A stretch of 18,282 nt of DNA from Pseudomonadota bacterium (lineage in GTDB: Bacteria > Pseudomonadota > Gammaproteobacteria > Pseudomonadales > UBA5518), in assembly GCA_022705125.1 (NCBI GenBank), contig JAKJFB010000022.1:1-18282 (forward strand), in the 5' to 3' direction. The position numbers and the translations under genes are program-made. Below the pieces are notes generated by a model, which searched no databases, had not been told where the DNA came from, and saw nothing but the letters and a program-made list of their open reading frames with translations. This document shows, piece by piece, positions 1 through 7,874 of this stretch. Numbering within the stretch: the first letter of the stretch is position 1; every line of letters begins with the position of its first letter.

Positions 1-939
1 GGCCAGCGCGCTGGCCGCTTCGTAGCCGAGCCGGATCGCGTCGTCGACCCTGTCGAAACTCATTGTCTGGACGCCCGCTTCATCCAGCGCCGGCAGGATC
101 AGTACGTCGCCCTCGCGCATCAGGGCGAGCTGCTGCTCGGAGTTCTTGCGCGTCATGATCGTGGTGAGCTGGCCGATCAGCGACAGCACGTTCCCGAGTT
201 CCTCGCGCTGTGCCAGCGGCGTGCCGATGTCGATCACGATCAGGCGATCCACCCCCATGCCCTGCACCACGTCGACCGGGATGTTCTTGGCGATGCCGCC
301 GTCGACCAGCAGATGCCCGTCGAGATCGATCGGTGCGAACACGCCCGGTATGGACATGCTGGCGCGCATCGCGACCGCGAGATCCCCGCGATCCAGCACC
401 ACCGCGTCGCCGGTGACCACGTCGGCCGCCACGGCCCGGTAGGGGATCGGCAGCTTGTCGAAGTCGTCGATTCCCGAGACGTGCCGCACCAGGTCGTGGA
501 GCAGCAGGTTCAGGTGCTGACCCTCGATTGCGCCCATCGGAATGCTGAGCCTGCCGTCCTTGAAGCGCAGCCTGGCGCCGATCAGGAAGTCGAAATCCTC
601 CTGCTTGCGCCGGAAGCTCTGCTGCTCGCGGGCCGTGCTGTCGTTGAAGGCGAAGCGCCAGTCGAGGGTACGCGCGACCTCCTCGACCTGCGCGGCGTTC
701 ATGCCCGAGGCGTACAGGCCGCCGACCACCGAACCCATGCTGGTTCCGGCGATGGCATGGACCTTGATGTTGTTCTCTTCCAGGTACTTGATGACGCCGA
801 TGTGCGCGAGGCCACGCGCCCCGCCGCCCGCCAGAACCAGGCCGACGCGCGGTGCGGCCTCGGGCCCGGCGCTGGCGAACTGCGGTGCCATCGTCGTGGC
901 CAATGCCAACAGCAGGAAGGCTTTGAAGGCGTGCCTCAT
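1..939 (-). CDS. Patatin-like phospholipase (NTE/RssA type), secreted, truncated by window edge
   Basis: The frame reads from an ATG at 939 without a stop to base 1, so 313 N-terminal residues are visible and the C-terminus is missing. The protein begins with a charged, then hydrophobic stretch typical of a signal peptide, with a likely cut after FASA (residue 24). The patatin fold follows: oxyanion-hole motif GGGARG (38-43), nucleophile motif GTSMG with Ser67, and DGG with Asp213, giving a complete Ser-Asp dyad. Patatin enzymes hydrolyse acyl esters of phospholipids or lipids. A GGAG lies 7 bases before the ATG, which supports this start. Family members with a signal peptide often continue into a POTRA and outer-membrane barrel (PlpD type), and the missing part would decide that. 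Transcription is divergent from the SulP gene. Confidence 0.9.
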   Translation of the reverse strand, partial: MRHAFKAFLLLALATTMAPQFASAGPEAAPRVGLVLAGGGARGLAHIGVIKYLEENNIKVHAIAGTSMGSVVGGLYASGMNAAQVEEVARTLDWRFAFNDSTAREQQSFRRKQEDFDFLIGARLRFKDGRLSIPMGAIEGQHLNLLLHDLVRHVSGIDDFDKLPIPYRAVAADVVTGDAVVLDRGDLAVAMRASMSIPGVFAPIDLDGHLLVDGGIAKNIPVDVVQGMGVDRLIVIDIGTPLAQREELGNVLSLIGQLTTIMTRKNSEQQLALMREGDVLILPALDEAGVQTMSFDRVDDAIRLGYEAASALA

Positions 940-970
940 GGAGGATCTCCGTTGCGCGATTCATGACCGG

Positions 971-976
971 ATCATA
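971..976 (-). promoter_or_regulatory. Possible -10 box for the patatin gene
   Basis: On the minus strand this hexamer reads TATGAT, one mismatch from the sigma-70 -10 consensus. It sits about 30 bases upstream of the patatin ATG in the 162-base divergent gap. No convincing -35 box lies 16-18 bases upstream of it, so this is only a weak candidate. Confidence 0.2.
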
Positions 977-1101
977 ACCCACTCCCGCTACTTCCGGCTT
1001 CAGTGCCTCGCACCGCCAGGCCGGGTCCCATCGGTAAGCGGGGCGTCGCATCCTGGTGTAACTTGTGGACCATCATTCATCACCGCAAACAGAGCGTGCA
1101 C

Positions 1102-2871
1102 ATGCCGGTGAGCAGCGATGTTTCCTCCCTTGGGCCGCCCGAGCCGGGTCGTCTGATGCGCCCGGTGAGCTCCGAGCTCGCCGGCTGGAAGCGCTGGCTG
1201 CCGGGCGTGCAGATGCTCGCCCGCTACGAGCCTGCGTGGCTGGCGCACGACCTGATGGCCGGCCTCGTGCTGACCACGATGCTGGTGCCGGTGGGCATCG
1301 CCTACGCCGCTGGCCTGCCCGCGATCTACGGTCTCTACGCCACCATCGTGCCGCTGCTCGCCTACGCGCTGTTCGGCCCCAGCCGCATCCTGGTGCTGGG
1401 ACCGGATTCCTCGCTGGCGGCGCTGATCCTCGCCGTCGTGCTGCCGCTCTCGGGCGGCGACCCGATGCGGGCCGTCGCGCTGGCCGGCATGATGGCCGTG
1501 GTGTCGGGACTGGTATGCATTCTCGCGGGCCTGTTGCGCCTGGGTTTCATCACCGAGCTGCTGTCCAAGCCGATCCGCTACGGCTACATGAACGGCATCG
1601 CGTTCACGGTGCTGATCAGCCAGCTGCCGAAGCTGTTCGGGATCTCGATCGACAGCGACGGTCCGCTGCGCGACCTGTGGCATATCGGCGAGGCGCTGCT
1701 GGGTGGCGCGGCCAACTGGACGGCGTTCGCCATCGGCGCCGCCACGCTGGCGCTGATATTCCTGCTCAAGCCCTGGCAGCGCATCCCGGGCATCCTGATC
1801 GCGGTGGCGGGCGCGACGCTCGCGGTCGGCCTGTTCGATCTCGGGCAGACGGCGGGCGTGAAGGTGCTCGGTGCGCTGCCGCAGGGCCTGCCAGCGTTTG
1901 CGCTGCCGTGGGTCGGGCTGGCCGATCTCGGCGCCGTCGTGATCGGCGGCTGCGCCGTGGCGCTGGTGTCCTTCGCCGACACCAGCGTGCTGTCGCGCAC
2001 CTATGCTGCCAGGACGCGCAGCTACGTCGATCCGAACCAGGAGATGATCGGCCTCGGCGCGGCCAACCTCGCTGCCGGGTTTTTCCAGGGCTTTCCGATC
2101 AGCAGCAGCTCCTCGCGCACGCCGGTGGCGGAAGCCGCCGGTGCGAAGACCCAGCTCACCGGCGTGGTCGGTGCGCTCGCGGTCGCGCTGCTGCTGGTGT
2201 TTGCGCCCGACCTGCTGCGCAATCTGCCCACCAGCGCGCTGGCCGCCGTTGTGATCGCCTCGGCCATCGGGCTGTTCGAGTTCGCCGACCTGCGGCGCAT
2301 CTTCCGCATCCAGCGCTGGGAATTCTGGCTGTCCATCGGCTGCTTCGTCGGCGTGGCGGTACTCGGCGCGATTCCCGGCATCGGCCTGGCGGTGGTTGCC
2401 GCGATCATCGAATTCCTGTGGGACGGCTGGCGTCCGCACTTCGCGGTGATGGGGCGCGTGGACGGCATCCGTGGCTACCACGACATCAAGCGCTATCCAC
2501 TGGCACGACGGGTACCGGGACTGGTCCTGTTCCGCTGGGACGCACCGCTGTTCTTTGCCAACGCCGAACTGTTCCGGGAGCGAGTCCTGCAGGCCGTGGC
2601 CGATTCGCCCACGCCGGTGCGACGCATCATCGTTTCCGCGGAGCCCGTCACCAGCGTGGACGTGACTTCGGCGGATGTACTGGCCGAAATGGAGCAGACG
2701 CTGCGCGAATCGGGCATCGAGCTGCACTTTGCCGAGATGAAGGATCCGGTCAAGGACAAGCTGAGGCGCTTCGAGCTGATGGAGCACTTCGGCCCTGACG
2801 TCTTCCACCCGACCCTCGGTGCGGCCGTCGACGACTATCTCGCGGATCACGCGGTGGACTGGCAGCCGTGA
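1102..2871 (+). CDS. SulP family anion transporter with STAS domain (sulfate permease-like)
   Basis: This 589-residue integral membrane protein of the SLC26/SulP family is expected to move sulfate or another anion (bicarbonate and dicarboxylates are known family substrates) across the inner membrane. The N-terminal half has the family signature: a hydrophobic helix with PVGIAYAAGLPAIYGLY, then FGPSR and LGPDSS. A second conserved block, SRTYAARTRSYVDPNQEMIGLG, is followed by GFFQGFPISSSSSRT, close to the family's usual sequence. The last ~120 residues (from about 465) form a STAS domain with the GLVLFRWDAPLFFANA strand and a VDVTSADVL loop. An upstream in-frame ATG at 1003 would add 33 residues unlike the family, so I prefer 1102. 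The ribosome binding site there is weak, and an ATG at 1156 is another option. The substrate cannot be read from sequence. Confidence 0.92.
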   Translation: MPVSSDVSSLGPPEPGRLMRPVSSELAGWKRWLPGVQMLARYEPAWLAHDLMAGLVLTTMLVPVGIAYAAGLPAIYGLYATIVPLLAYALFGPSRILVLGPDSSLAALILAVVLPLSGGDPMRAVALAGMMAVVSGLVCILAGLLRLGFITELLSKPIRYGYMNGIAFTVLISQLPKLFGISIDSDGPLRDLWHIGEALLGGAANWTAFAIGAATLALIFLLKPWQRIPGILIAVAGATLAVGLFDLGQTAGVKVLGALPQGLPAFALPWVGLADLGAVVIGGCAVALVSFADTSVLSRTYAARTRSYVDPNQEMIGLGAANLAAGFFQGFPISSSSSRTPVAEAAGAKTQLTGVVGALAVALLLVFAPDLLRNLPTSALAAVVIASAIGLFEFADLRRIFRIQRWEFWLSIGCFVGVAVLGAIPGIGLAVVAAIIEFLWDGWRPHFAVMGRVDGIRGYHDIKRYPLARRVPGLVLFRWDAPLFFANAELFRERVLQAVADSPTPVRRIIVSAEPVTSVDVTSADVLAEMEQTLRESGIELHFAEMKDPVKDKLRRFELMEHFGPDVFHPTLGAAVDDYLADHAVDWQP

Positions 2872-2894
2872 GCGCGCGCCTGCACGAGGCTTTC

Positions 2895-2911
2895 ATCGCA
2901 CCGGGTGCGAT
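2895..2911. repeat. Perfect inverted repeat downstream of the SulP gene
   Basis: ATCGCACC and GGTGCGAT flank a single G, giving a perfect palindrome, or a 6-bp stem with a 5-base loop. It starts 24 bases after the SulP stop in the 206-base gap before the DUF1214 gene. No T-run follows, so a classical Rho-independent terminator is not supported. It could be a weak hairpin terminator, a 3'-end stabiliser or a dyad operator. I see nothing else in this gap except the ribosome binding site of the next gene. Confidence 0.35.
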
Positions 2912-3077
2912 CGTATCGCGGCGCGGGCAGGACTACGGGGACTGCCTCCCGGCGCAGGCAGCGCTGCCGACGGCGCCGGGTCCTTCGCGGTCCGCGGACG
3001 CGATACCGGGTTGCCATGGGTGCGCGGGGGGATCGATACTCGGCGCCTGGCAATAACGACATGCACGGGGAGTGGTG

Positions 3078-4475
3078 ATGAGCGAAACGAGCAATGATGC
3101 GAAGCGCCAGCTGCGCGCGGCATGGGACGAGATGATCGAGTCGCTGCAGCAGGCCCGCGACGGCATCGACGTCCCGCAACTGATGCCCGCGCCGCCCACA
3201 GAGCGCAATCTCGCCGAGGGTTATCGCTACCTGATGGGCTTCGTGCATCACGGTATCGAGCGCGCTTTCCACGAGGACCCGGTGCGCCCGCATTTCCACA
3301 ACGCGCTCAGCATCTTCAACCGCAGTACCATCGACAACCCGGACGCGATCTACTTCTACGCGCCCATCGACGGCAGCAAGAGCTACCTGCTGCGCGGGGA
3401 GATGGGCGATGCGCGGCACTGGAAGGGCGAGGCGGCGGCGCCGACCGGGCGCAAGGCGCCGCATTACCTGATCTTCGAGGCCAGCACCGGCGGTCTTTCC
3501 GGCGACACCGGCGATCTCTCGGAACTGCGTCCCGGCATGAAGCTGCAGACCGGCCGGCTCGACTGCTCGCGCATCGAGGTGAACCCCGACGGCAGCTTCG
3601 AGATCCTGTTCGCGCCCGAGCGTCCCGCGGGCTTTGCCGGCAATTACATCTGCACGCTGAAGGTGGAGCACCGGCCGCACCCGGCGGATCCCACTATGCC
3701 GCCCGAGCGCTATGCCAGCTACATTTCCGGTCGCCAGCTGTTCTACGACTGGGCGCGCGAGGATGCGATCCATTTCGAGATGACGCAGCTCGGTGCCGAG
3801 GGCACGCATCCCGAGCCCTACACCCCGGCGCAGGCTGCCGCCGACATCCGCCGCTTCGGCCAGCTGGTGAGGGGCCAGATGCATTTCTGGAACGCCTTCT
3901 GGACCATCCCGATGGGCGTCTACGGCGAGCGCAAGGGCTCGATGCCGGGTATCGCGATGCCGCGCAACGCGTTCAACACCATCAACGCGGCCTCGGGCGC
4001 GACCGGCGGCGGCATGAGCACCAACCTCTATGCCGGCGGCGTGTTCGATCTCGGCCCCGACGAGGCGCTGGTGATCGAGAACCGCATCAAGGTGGCGCCG
4101 CGCTACATCGGCTTCCAGCTCGGCAACCTGTGGGGCGAATCATTGGAGTATGCCAGCCAGATCACCTCGCTGAACGGCTGGCAGAGCCACGTGGATCCCG
4201 ATGGCGTGATCCGCCTGGTGGTCGCGCACCGCGACCCCGGCGTGCCGAACTGGCTCGACACCGCAGGCCACGCGCAGGGCTTCCTGTCGCCGCGCTGGGC
4301 CTACAGCGAGCAGCCGCCCCAGGATCAGTGGCCCGAGATCACGGCGACGAAGGTGCGTTTCGACGAAATTCGCGCGCACCTGCACCCGTCCACGCCGACG
4401 GTGGGCCCGGATCAGCGCCGGCGCGAGATCGAGATGCGCCAGCGCCACGTGCGCAAGCGTTACCGCGTGTTCTAG
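3078..4475 (+). CDS. DUF1214 domain-containing protein of unknown function
   Basis: This is a soluble-looking protein of 465 residues with no signal peptide or membrane segment. The C-terminal third (roughly residues 297-410) resembles DUF1214: NAFNTIN, a Gly-rich stretch, a YIGFQLGNLWGESLEY block and PNWLDTAGH near residue 391. The N-terminal part is rich in aromatic residues and I do not recognise it as a separate domain. No biochemical role is established for the family. Members are commonly seen beside degradation genes. GGGGAG lies 5 bases before the ATG at 3078; two in-frame GTG codons just upstream overlap or crowd that site and are unlikely starts. The iorA-like gene begins only 47 bases downstream on the same strand, so the three genes could be co-transcribed and act on a common substrate. 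That link is inference. Confidence 0.8.
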   Translation: MSETSNDAKRQLRAAWDEMIESLQQARDGIDVPQLMPAPPTERNLAEGYRYLMGFVHHGIERAFHEDPVRPHFHNALSIFNRSTIDNPDAIYFYAPIDGSKSYLLRGEMGDARHWKGEAAAPTGRKAPHYLIFEASTGGLSGDTGDLSELRPGMKLQTGRLDCSRIEVNPDGSFEILFAPERPAGFAGNYICTLKVEHRPHPADPTMPPERYASYISGRQLFYDWAREDAIHFEMTQLGAEGTHPEPYTPAQAAADIRRFGQLVRGQMHFWNAFWTIPMGVYGERKGSMPGIAMPRNAFNTINAASGATGGGMSTNLYAGGVFDLGPDEALVIENRIKVAPRYIGFQLGNLWGESLEYASQITSLNGWQSHVDPDGVIRLVVAHRDPGVPNWLDTAGHAQGFLSPRWAYSEQPPQDQWPEITATKVRFDEIRAHLHPSTPTVGPDQRRREIEMRQRHVRKRYRVF

Positions 4476-4522
4476 CGCCGGGTGCATAATCGGCGGGCCA
4501 ATAACAGGACGGGAGAACGCCC

Positions 4523-4981
4523 ATGCTCCAGCTCACGATCAACGGCCGCGAGCACCGTGTCGATGCCGCGCCCGATACGCCCCTGCTGTGGATCCTGCGC
4601 GATCATCTGGACATGCCCGGCACGAAGTTCGGCTGCGGCGTGGCGCTGTGCGGCGCCTGCACCGTGCACATCGACGGTCAGCCGGCGCGCGCCTGCGCGA
4701 CCCGCGCGGCGGATGCCGCCGGCAAGGCGATCACCACCATCGAGGGGCTCGACGGCAAGGTCGCCCAGGCAGTGCAGCAGGCCTGGGAAGCCCTCGACGT
4801 GCCGCAGTGCGGTTATTGCCAGTCGGGGCAGATCATGTCGGCCACCGCGCTGCTCGCGAACAATCCCAAACCGGATGATGCCGCGATCACCGCCGCGATG
4901 GACGGCAACATCTGCCGCTGCGGCACCTATTCGCGCATCCGCCAGGCCATCAGGAACGCCGCCACGGCGCTGGAGGGCTGA
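4523..4981 (+). CDS. iorA: (2Fe-2S)-binding subunit of a molybdenum hydroxylase, IorA-like
   Basis: This 152-residue protein has the usual length for the small iron-sulfur subunit of xanthine-oxidase-family hydroxylases such as isoquinoline 1-oxidoreductase. The N-terminal plant-ferredoxin-like domain carries Cys38, Cys43, Cys46 and Cys58 for one [2Fe-2S] cluster. The C-terminal helical domain carries Cys96, Cys99, Cys131 and Cys133 for the second. All eight ligands are present. It passes electrons from the molybdenum centre of the large subunit to an acceptor. GGGAGA lies several bases before the ATG. The large-subunit gene starts 3 bases after this stop. The subunit has no signal of its own; in this family it is thought to be exported folded with its Tat-signal partner. 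The gene symbol reflects similarity only, since the substrate may be an aldehyde or an N-heterocycle. Confidence 0.93.
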   Translation: MLQLTINGREHRVDAAPDTPLLWILRDHLDMPGTKFGCGVALCGACTVHIDGQPARACATRAADAAGKAITTIEGLDGKVAQAVQQAWEALDVPQCGYCQSGQIMSATALLANNPKPDDAAITAAMDGNICRCGTYSRIRQAIRNAATALEG

Positions 4982-4984
4982 GCC

Positions 4985-7117
4985 ATGGAACGTCGCCAAT
5001 TCCTCAAGCTGGGCGCCACCGCGACCGGCGGCATGATCCTCGGCCTGCACCTGCCGCAAAGCCGCGCCGCGGGCGTGGCCGAGGAGCCGGTACAGATGAA
5101 CGCCTGGATCCGCATCGACCCCGACAACCGCATCACCTTCATCTGTCACCGCAACGAGATGGGCCAGGACGTGCACACCTCGCTGGCGATGCTGGTGGCC
5201 GAAGAGCTGCAGGTGCCGGTTGCCAGCCTGGGCATCGAGCAGGCGCCGGTGGCCGCGGTGTACACGAACGCGATGATCGGCGCGCAGATCACCGGCGGCT
5301 CGACCTCCATCCGCGATGCCTGGCTGCCGCTGCGCCGCGCCGGCGCCACGGTGCGCACGGTGCTGCTCGAAGCCGCGGCCAGGACGTGGCAGGTGGATGT
5401 GGGCGTGCTCGAGGCCCGCGACGGCTACGTGCACAACCGCAACGGCAACAAGCTCAGCTACGGCTTCCTGTCGGGCATCGCGGCAGACCTGCCGGTGCCG
5501 GCCCCCGAATACCTGGCGTTGAAGGCGCCGGGCGCGTTCACGCAGATCGGATCGGCGACGCAGAAGCGGCTGGATACGTGCGCCAAGGTGCACGGCGAGC
5601 GCCTGTTCGGGCTGGATGCGACGCAGCCGGGCATGGTGCATGCCGCGCTCACCCAGTGCCCGGTGATCGGCGGCACCGTCGCGAGCGTGGATGCGGCGGC
5701 GGCGCGGGCGATGCCGGGCGTGCGCGACGTGATCGACATCGGCGAGGGAGTGGCCGTGGTGGCCGATCACTTCTGGATCGCGAAACAGGCGCGCGATGCG
5801 CTGAAGATCAGCTGGAACCTGGGGCCGGGCACGGCGGTGTCCGATGCCTCCGTCGCCGCGGCGCTGCGCGCGGGCCTCAAGGAGACCGGCGCGGTGGCCA
5901 GGGCCAATGGCGATATCGATGCCGGGCTGGCGCGCGCGACGAAACGCCTCGAGGCCGATTACGAGCTGCCGCTGCTGGCGCACGTTGCCATGGAGCCGAT
6001 GAACTGCCTCGCCCGCGTGGACGATGAGGGTTGCGACATCTGGACCTCGACGCAGTACCCGGCCGGAGCCCGGGCCGTGGCCGCCGCGCGCACCGGGCTT
6101 GCGCCGGAACGGGTGAGGATCCATTCGCAGTTCATCGGCGGCGGTTTCGGGCGCCGCCTCGACGTGGATTTCATCGCGCAGGCCGCCGCGATCGCGAAGG
6201 CCGTGCCGGGCGTGCCGGTCAAGCTGGTCTGGACGCGCGAGGACGACACCACGCACGACTTCTACCGCCCGGCCAGCCTGCACCGGCTGCGCGGCGGGCT
6301 CGATGCCAAGGGCAAGCTGATCGCGCTCGATCACCTGATGGTCTCGCAGTCAGTGACCGAGCGCGCCTTTCCCGGCGTGGTGAAGGACGGTCTCGATCCG
6401 TTCATGACCGAGGGCGCGAGCAACCTGGTCTACGCGGTGCCGAACCTGCGCTCGCGCGTGGTGATCAGGGACACCGGCGTGCGCGTGGGCTACTGGCGCT
6501 CGGTCAGCCATGCGCTGAATGCCTTTGCCTTCGAGAGCTTCATCGACGAGCTGGCCAGGTCCGGCAAGCGTGATCCGCTCGAGTTCCGCCTCGAGATGCT
6601 GGCGGAGCAGCCACGCCAGCGCGCGGTGCTGGAGAAGGTCGCCGCGATGGCGCAATGGGAGCGTTCACGCGGCGCCGATGCGGCGCTCGGCATTGCGTCG
6701 ATGGAGTGCTACGGCAGCTACATCGCGATGACCGCCGAGGTCCAGCGCCGCGGCAAGGACGTGCACTGCGCGCATATCGCGGTGGCGGTCGATCCGGGCA
6801 TCGCGGTGCGGCCCGACCAGGTGGTCGCGCAGATCGAGTCGGCGGTGATCACGGGGCTCACCGGCGCGTTGCGCAACCGCATCAGCATCGTCGACGGGGT
6901 GGTGCAGGAGCAGAACTTCCACCAGTTCCAGCCGCTGCGCATGTCGGAGACGCCGCAGATCGAGGTTGCGATCGTCGCCAGCGGCGATGCGCCCGGCGGC
7001 ATGGGCGAGGTCGGCACGCCGCTGGTGGCGCCGGCGCTCGCCAACGCCGTGGCCAGGCTGACCGGCACGCGCGTGCGCAAGCTGCCGTTCAGCGAGGCGG
7101 GCCTGCGTTTCGTCTAG
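4985..7117 (+). CDS. iorB: Molybdopterin-binding subunit of a xanthine-dehydrogenase-family enzyme, IorB-like, Tat-exported
   Basis: This 710-residue large subunit carries the molybdenum cofactor and the active site. It begins with a twin-arginine signal (ERRQFLK, then a hydrophobic stretch ending near SRAAG), so the complex is probably folded in the cytoplasm and moved to the periplasm. Conserved features include IGGGFGRR from about residue 384 and GEVGTP near the C-terminus, where Glu675 matches the catalytic glutamate of the family. The closest named class is isoquinoline 1-oxidoreductase beta subunit, but many relatives oxidise aldehydes. It is somewhat shorter than the classical IorB. 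No cytochrome c subunit, FAD subunit, XdhC-type chaperone or MocA gene is next to it, so electron acceptor and maturation factors must lie elsewhere. It is translationally coupled to the small subunit and converges on the TSUP gene with only 10 bases between stops. Confidence 0.93.
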   Translation: MERRQFLKLGATATGGMILGLHLPQSRAAGVAEEPVQMNAWIRIDPDNRITFICHRNEMGQDVHTSLAMLVAEELQVPVASLGIEQAPVAAVYTNAMIGAQITGGSTSIRDAWLPLRRAGATVRTVLLEAAARTWQVDVGVLEARDGYVHNRNGNKLSYGFLSGIAADLPVPAPEYLALKAPGAFTQIGSATQKRLDTCAKVHGERLFGLDATQPGMVHAALTQCPVIGGTVASVDAAAARAMPGVRDVIDIGEGVAVVADHFWIAKQARDALKISWNLGPGTAVSDASVAAALRAGLKETGAVARANGDIDAGLARATKRLEADYELPLLAHVAMEPMNCLARVDDEGCDIWTSTQYPAGARAVAAARTGLAPERVRIHSQFIGGGFGRRLDVDFIAQAAAIAKAVPGVPVKLVWTREDDTTHDFYRPASLHRLRGGLDAKGKLIALDHLMVSQSVTERAFPGVVKDGLDPFMTEGASNLVYAVPNLRSRVVIRDTGVRVGYWRSVSHALNAFAFESFIDELARSGKRDPLEFRLEMLAEQPRQRAVLEKVAAMAQWERSRGADAALGIASMECYGSYIAMTAEVQRRGKDVHCAHIAVAVDPGIAVRPDQVVAQIESAVITGLTGALRNRISIVDGVVQEQNFHQFQPLRMSETPQIEVAIVASGDAPGGMGEVGTPLVAPALANAVARLTGTRVRKLPFSEAGLRFV

Positions 7118-7127
7118 CCCCGGGCGC

Positions 7128-7874
7128 TCAGGCCGTCGCGATCATCTTCACGCCGGCCACCGCGAGCACCAGTGCCAGTGCGCGCTGGATGCCCGCGTTG
7201 CCCAGGCGCCGGCTACCGAGCTCGGCCCCGAGGAAGCCGCCGGCGATCGCCGCCACGGCCCACAGCGGCAGCGCGGCGGGCAATTCGGGCGCCACGCGGA
7301 TCACGCCCAGCAATCCCGCGATCGAGTTGAGCAGGATGAAGGCGGCTGCGATTCCCGAGATCACGCGCACCTCGGCCCAGCGCAGGAACAACAGCAGCGG
7401 GCTGAGGAAGATGCCGCCGCCGACGCCGGTGAGCCCTGACAACAGGCCGAGCACGGCGCCGCAGGCAATCAGCAGCGCGGTCGGCGGCGTGCGCAGTTGC
7501 GCGTCCTGCGGCCGGCTCGCGCGCTTGAGCGAGGCCCAGGCCGCGTAGACCAGCACCATGCCGACCAGCGGCTTGTAGAAATGCCCCGGCAGCACCAGCG
7601 TGCCGCCCAGCCACGCCAGCGGCACGGAGCCCGCCGCGAGCGGCAGGAAGATCCGCCACGAGAACGCCCCGGCGCGGTAGAACTTGTAGGTCGCGATCAG
7701 CGCGACCAGGATGTTCAGCGAGAGCGCCGTGGGCTTCATCACCTCCGGCGCCACGCCGAACAGCGCCATCGCCGCGAGGTAGCCCGAGGCGCCGGCGTGT
7801 CCCACCGAGGCGTACAGCATCGCGGCAACGAAGATCAGCGCGGCGAGCACCACGCCTTCGGTATCGAACATCAT
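7128..7874 (-). CDS. TSUP family (TauE/SafE-type) membrane transporter
   Basis: This 248-residue hydrophobic protein has about eight predicted membrane helices. The two halves each carry the TSUP signature: VGHAGASGYLA near the N-terminus and GLTGVGGGIFLSPLL in the second half. Known family members export sulfite, sulfoacetate or other small organosulfur or carboxylate anions from the cytoplasm, but the substrate here is not evident. The first ATG shares its A with the TGA stop of putA, and GGAG at the 3' end of putA serves as ribosome binding site, so translation should follow putA. A second ATG is the next codon. Coupling to proline catabolism suggests export of an anion produced or balanced during amino acid use. 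This is inference. Confidence 0.9.
   Translation of the reverse strand: MMFDTEGVVLAALIFVAAMLYASVGHAGASGYLAAMALFGVAPEVMKPTALSLNILVALIATYKFYRAGAFSWRIFLPLAAGSVPLAWLGGTLVLPGHFYKPLVGMVLVYAAWASLKRASRPQDAQLRTPPTALLIACGAVLGLLSGLTGVGGGIFLSPLLLFLRWAEVRVISGIAAAFILLNSIAGLLGVIRVAPELPAALPLWAVAAIAGGFLGAELGSRRLGNAGIQRALALVLAVAGVKMIATA

Noticed and set aside
80..1051. A 323-codon minus-strand frame over the patatin gene
   Set aside because: It is the wrong frame: the frame from 939 carries the signal peptide and all patatin motifs.
1000..2850. A long open frame (616 codons) antisense to the SulP gene
   Set aside because: Its product is rich in His, Arg, Gln and Gly with no recognisable domain. It mirrors the third-position GC bias of a clearly conserved gene on the other strand.
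2868..3056. A small 62-codon frame (GTG start) overlapping the SulP stop
   Set aside because: No ribosome binding site of its own beyond SulP coding sequence, a Pro/Ala/Gly-rich product without features, and it contains the palindrome at 2895-2911.
4485..4490. CATAAT as a possible -10 box before the iorA-like gene
   Set aside because: No matching -35 box at a normal distance, and the upstream gene is only 47 bases away, so a separate promoter is not supported.
4472..6334. A 620-codon open frame antisense to the molybdenum hydroxylase genes
   Set aside because: Low-complexity Arg/His/Gly-rich product spanning two real genes; a shadow of GC-rich codons.
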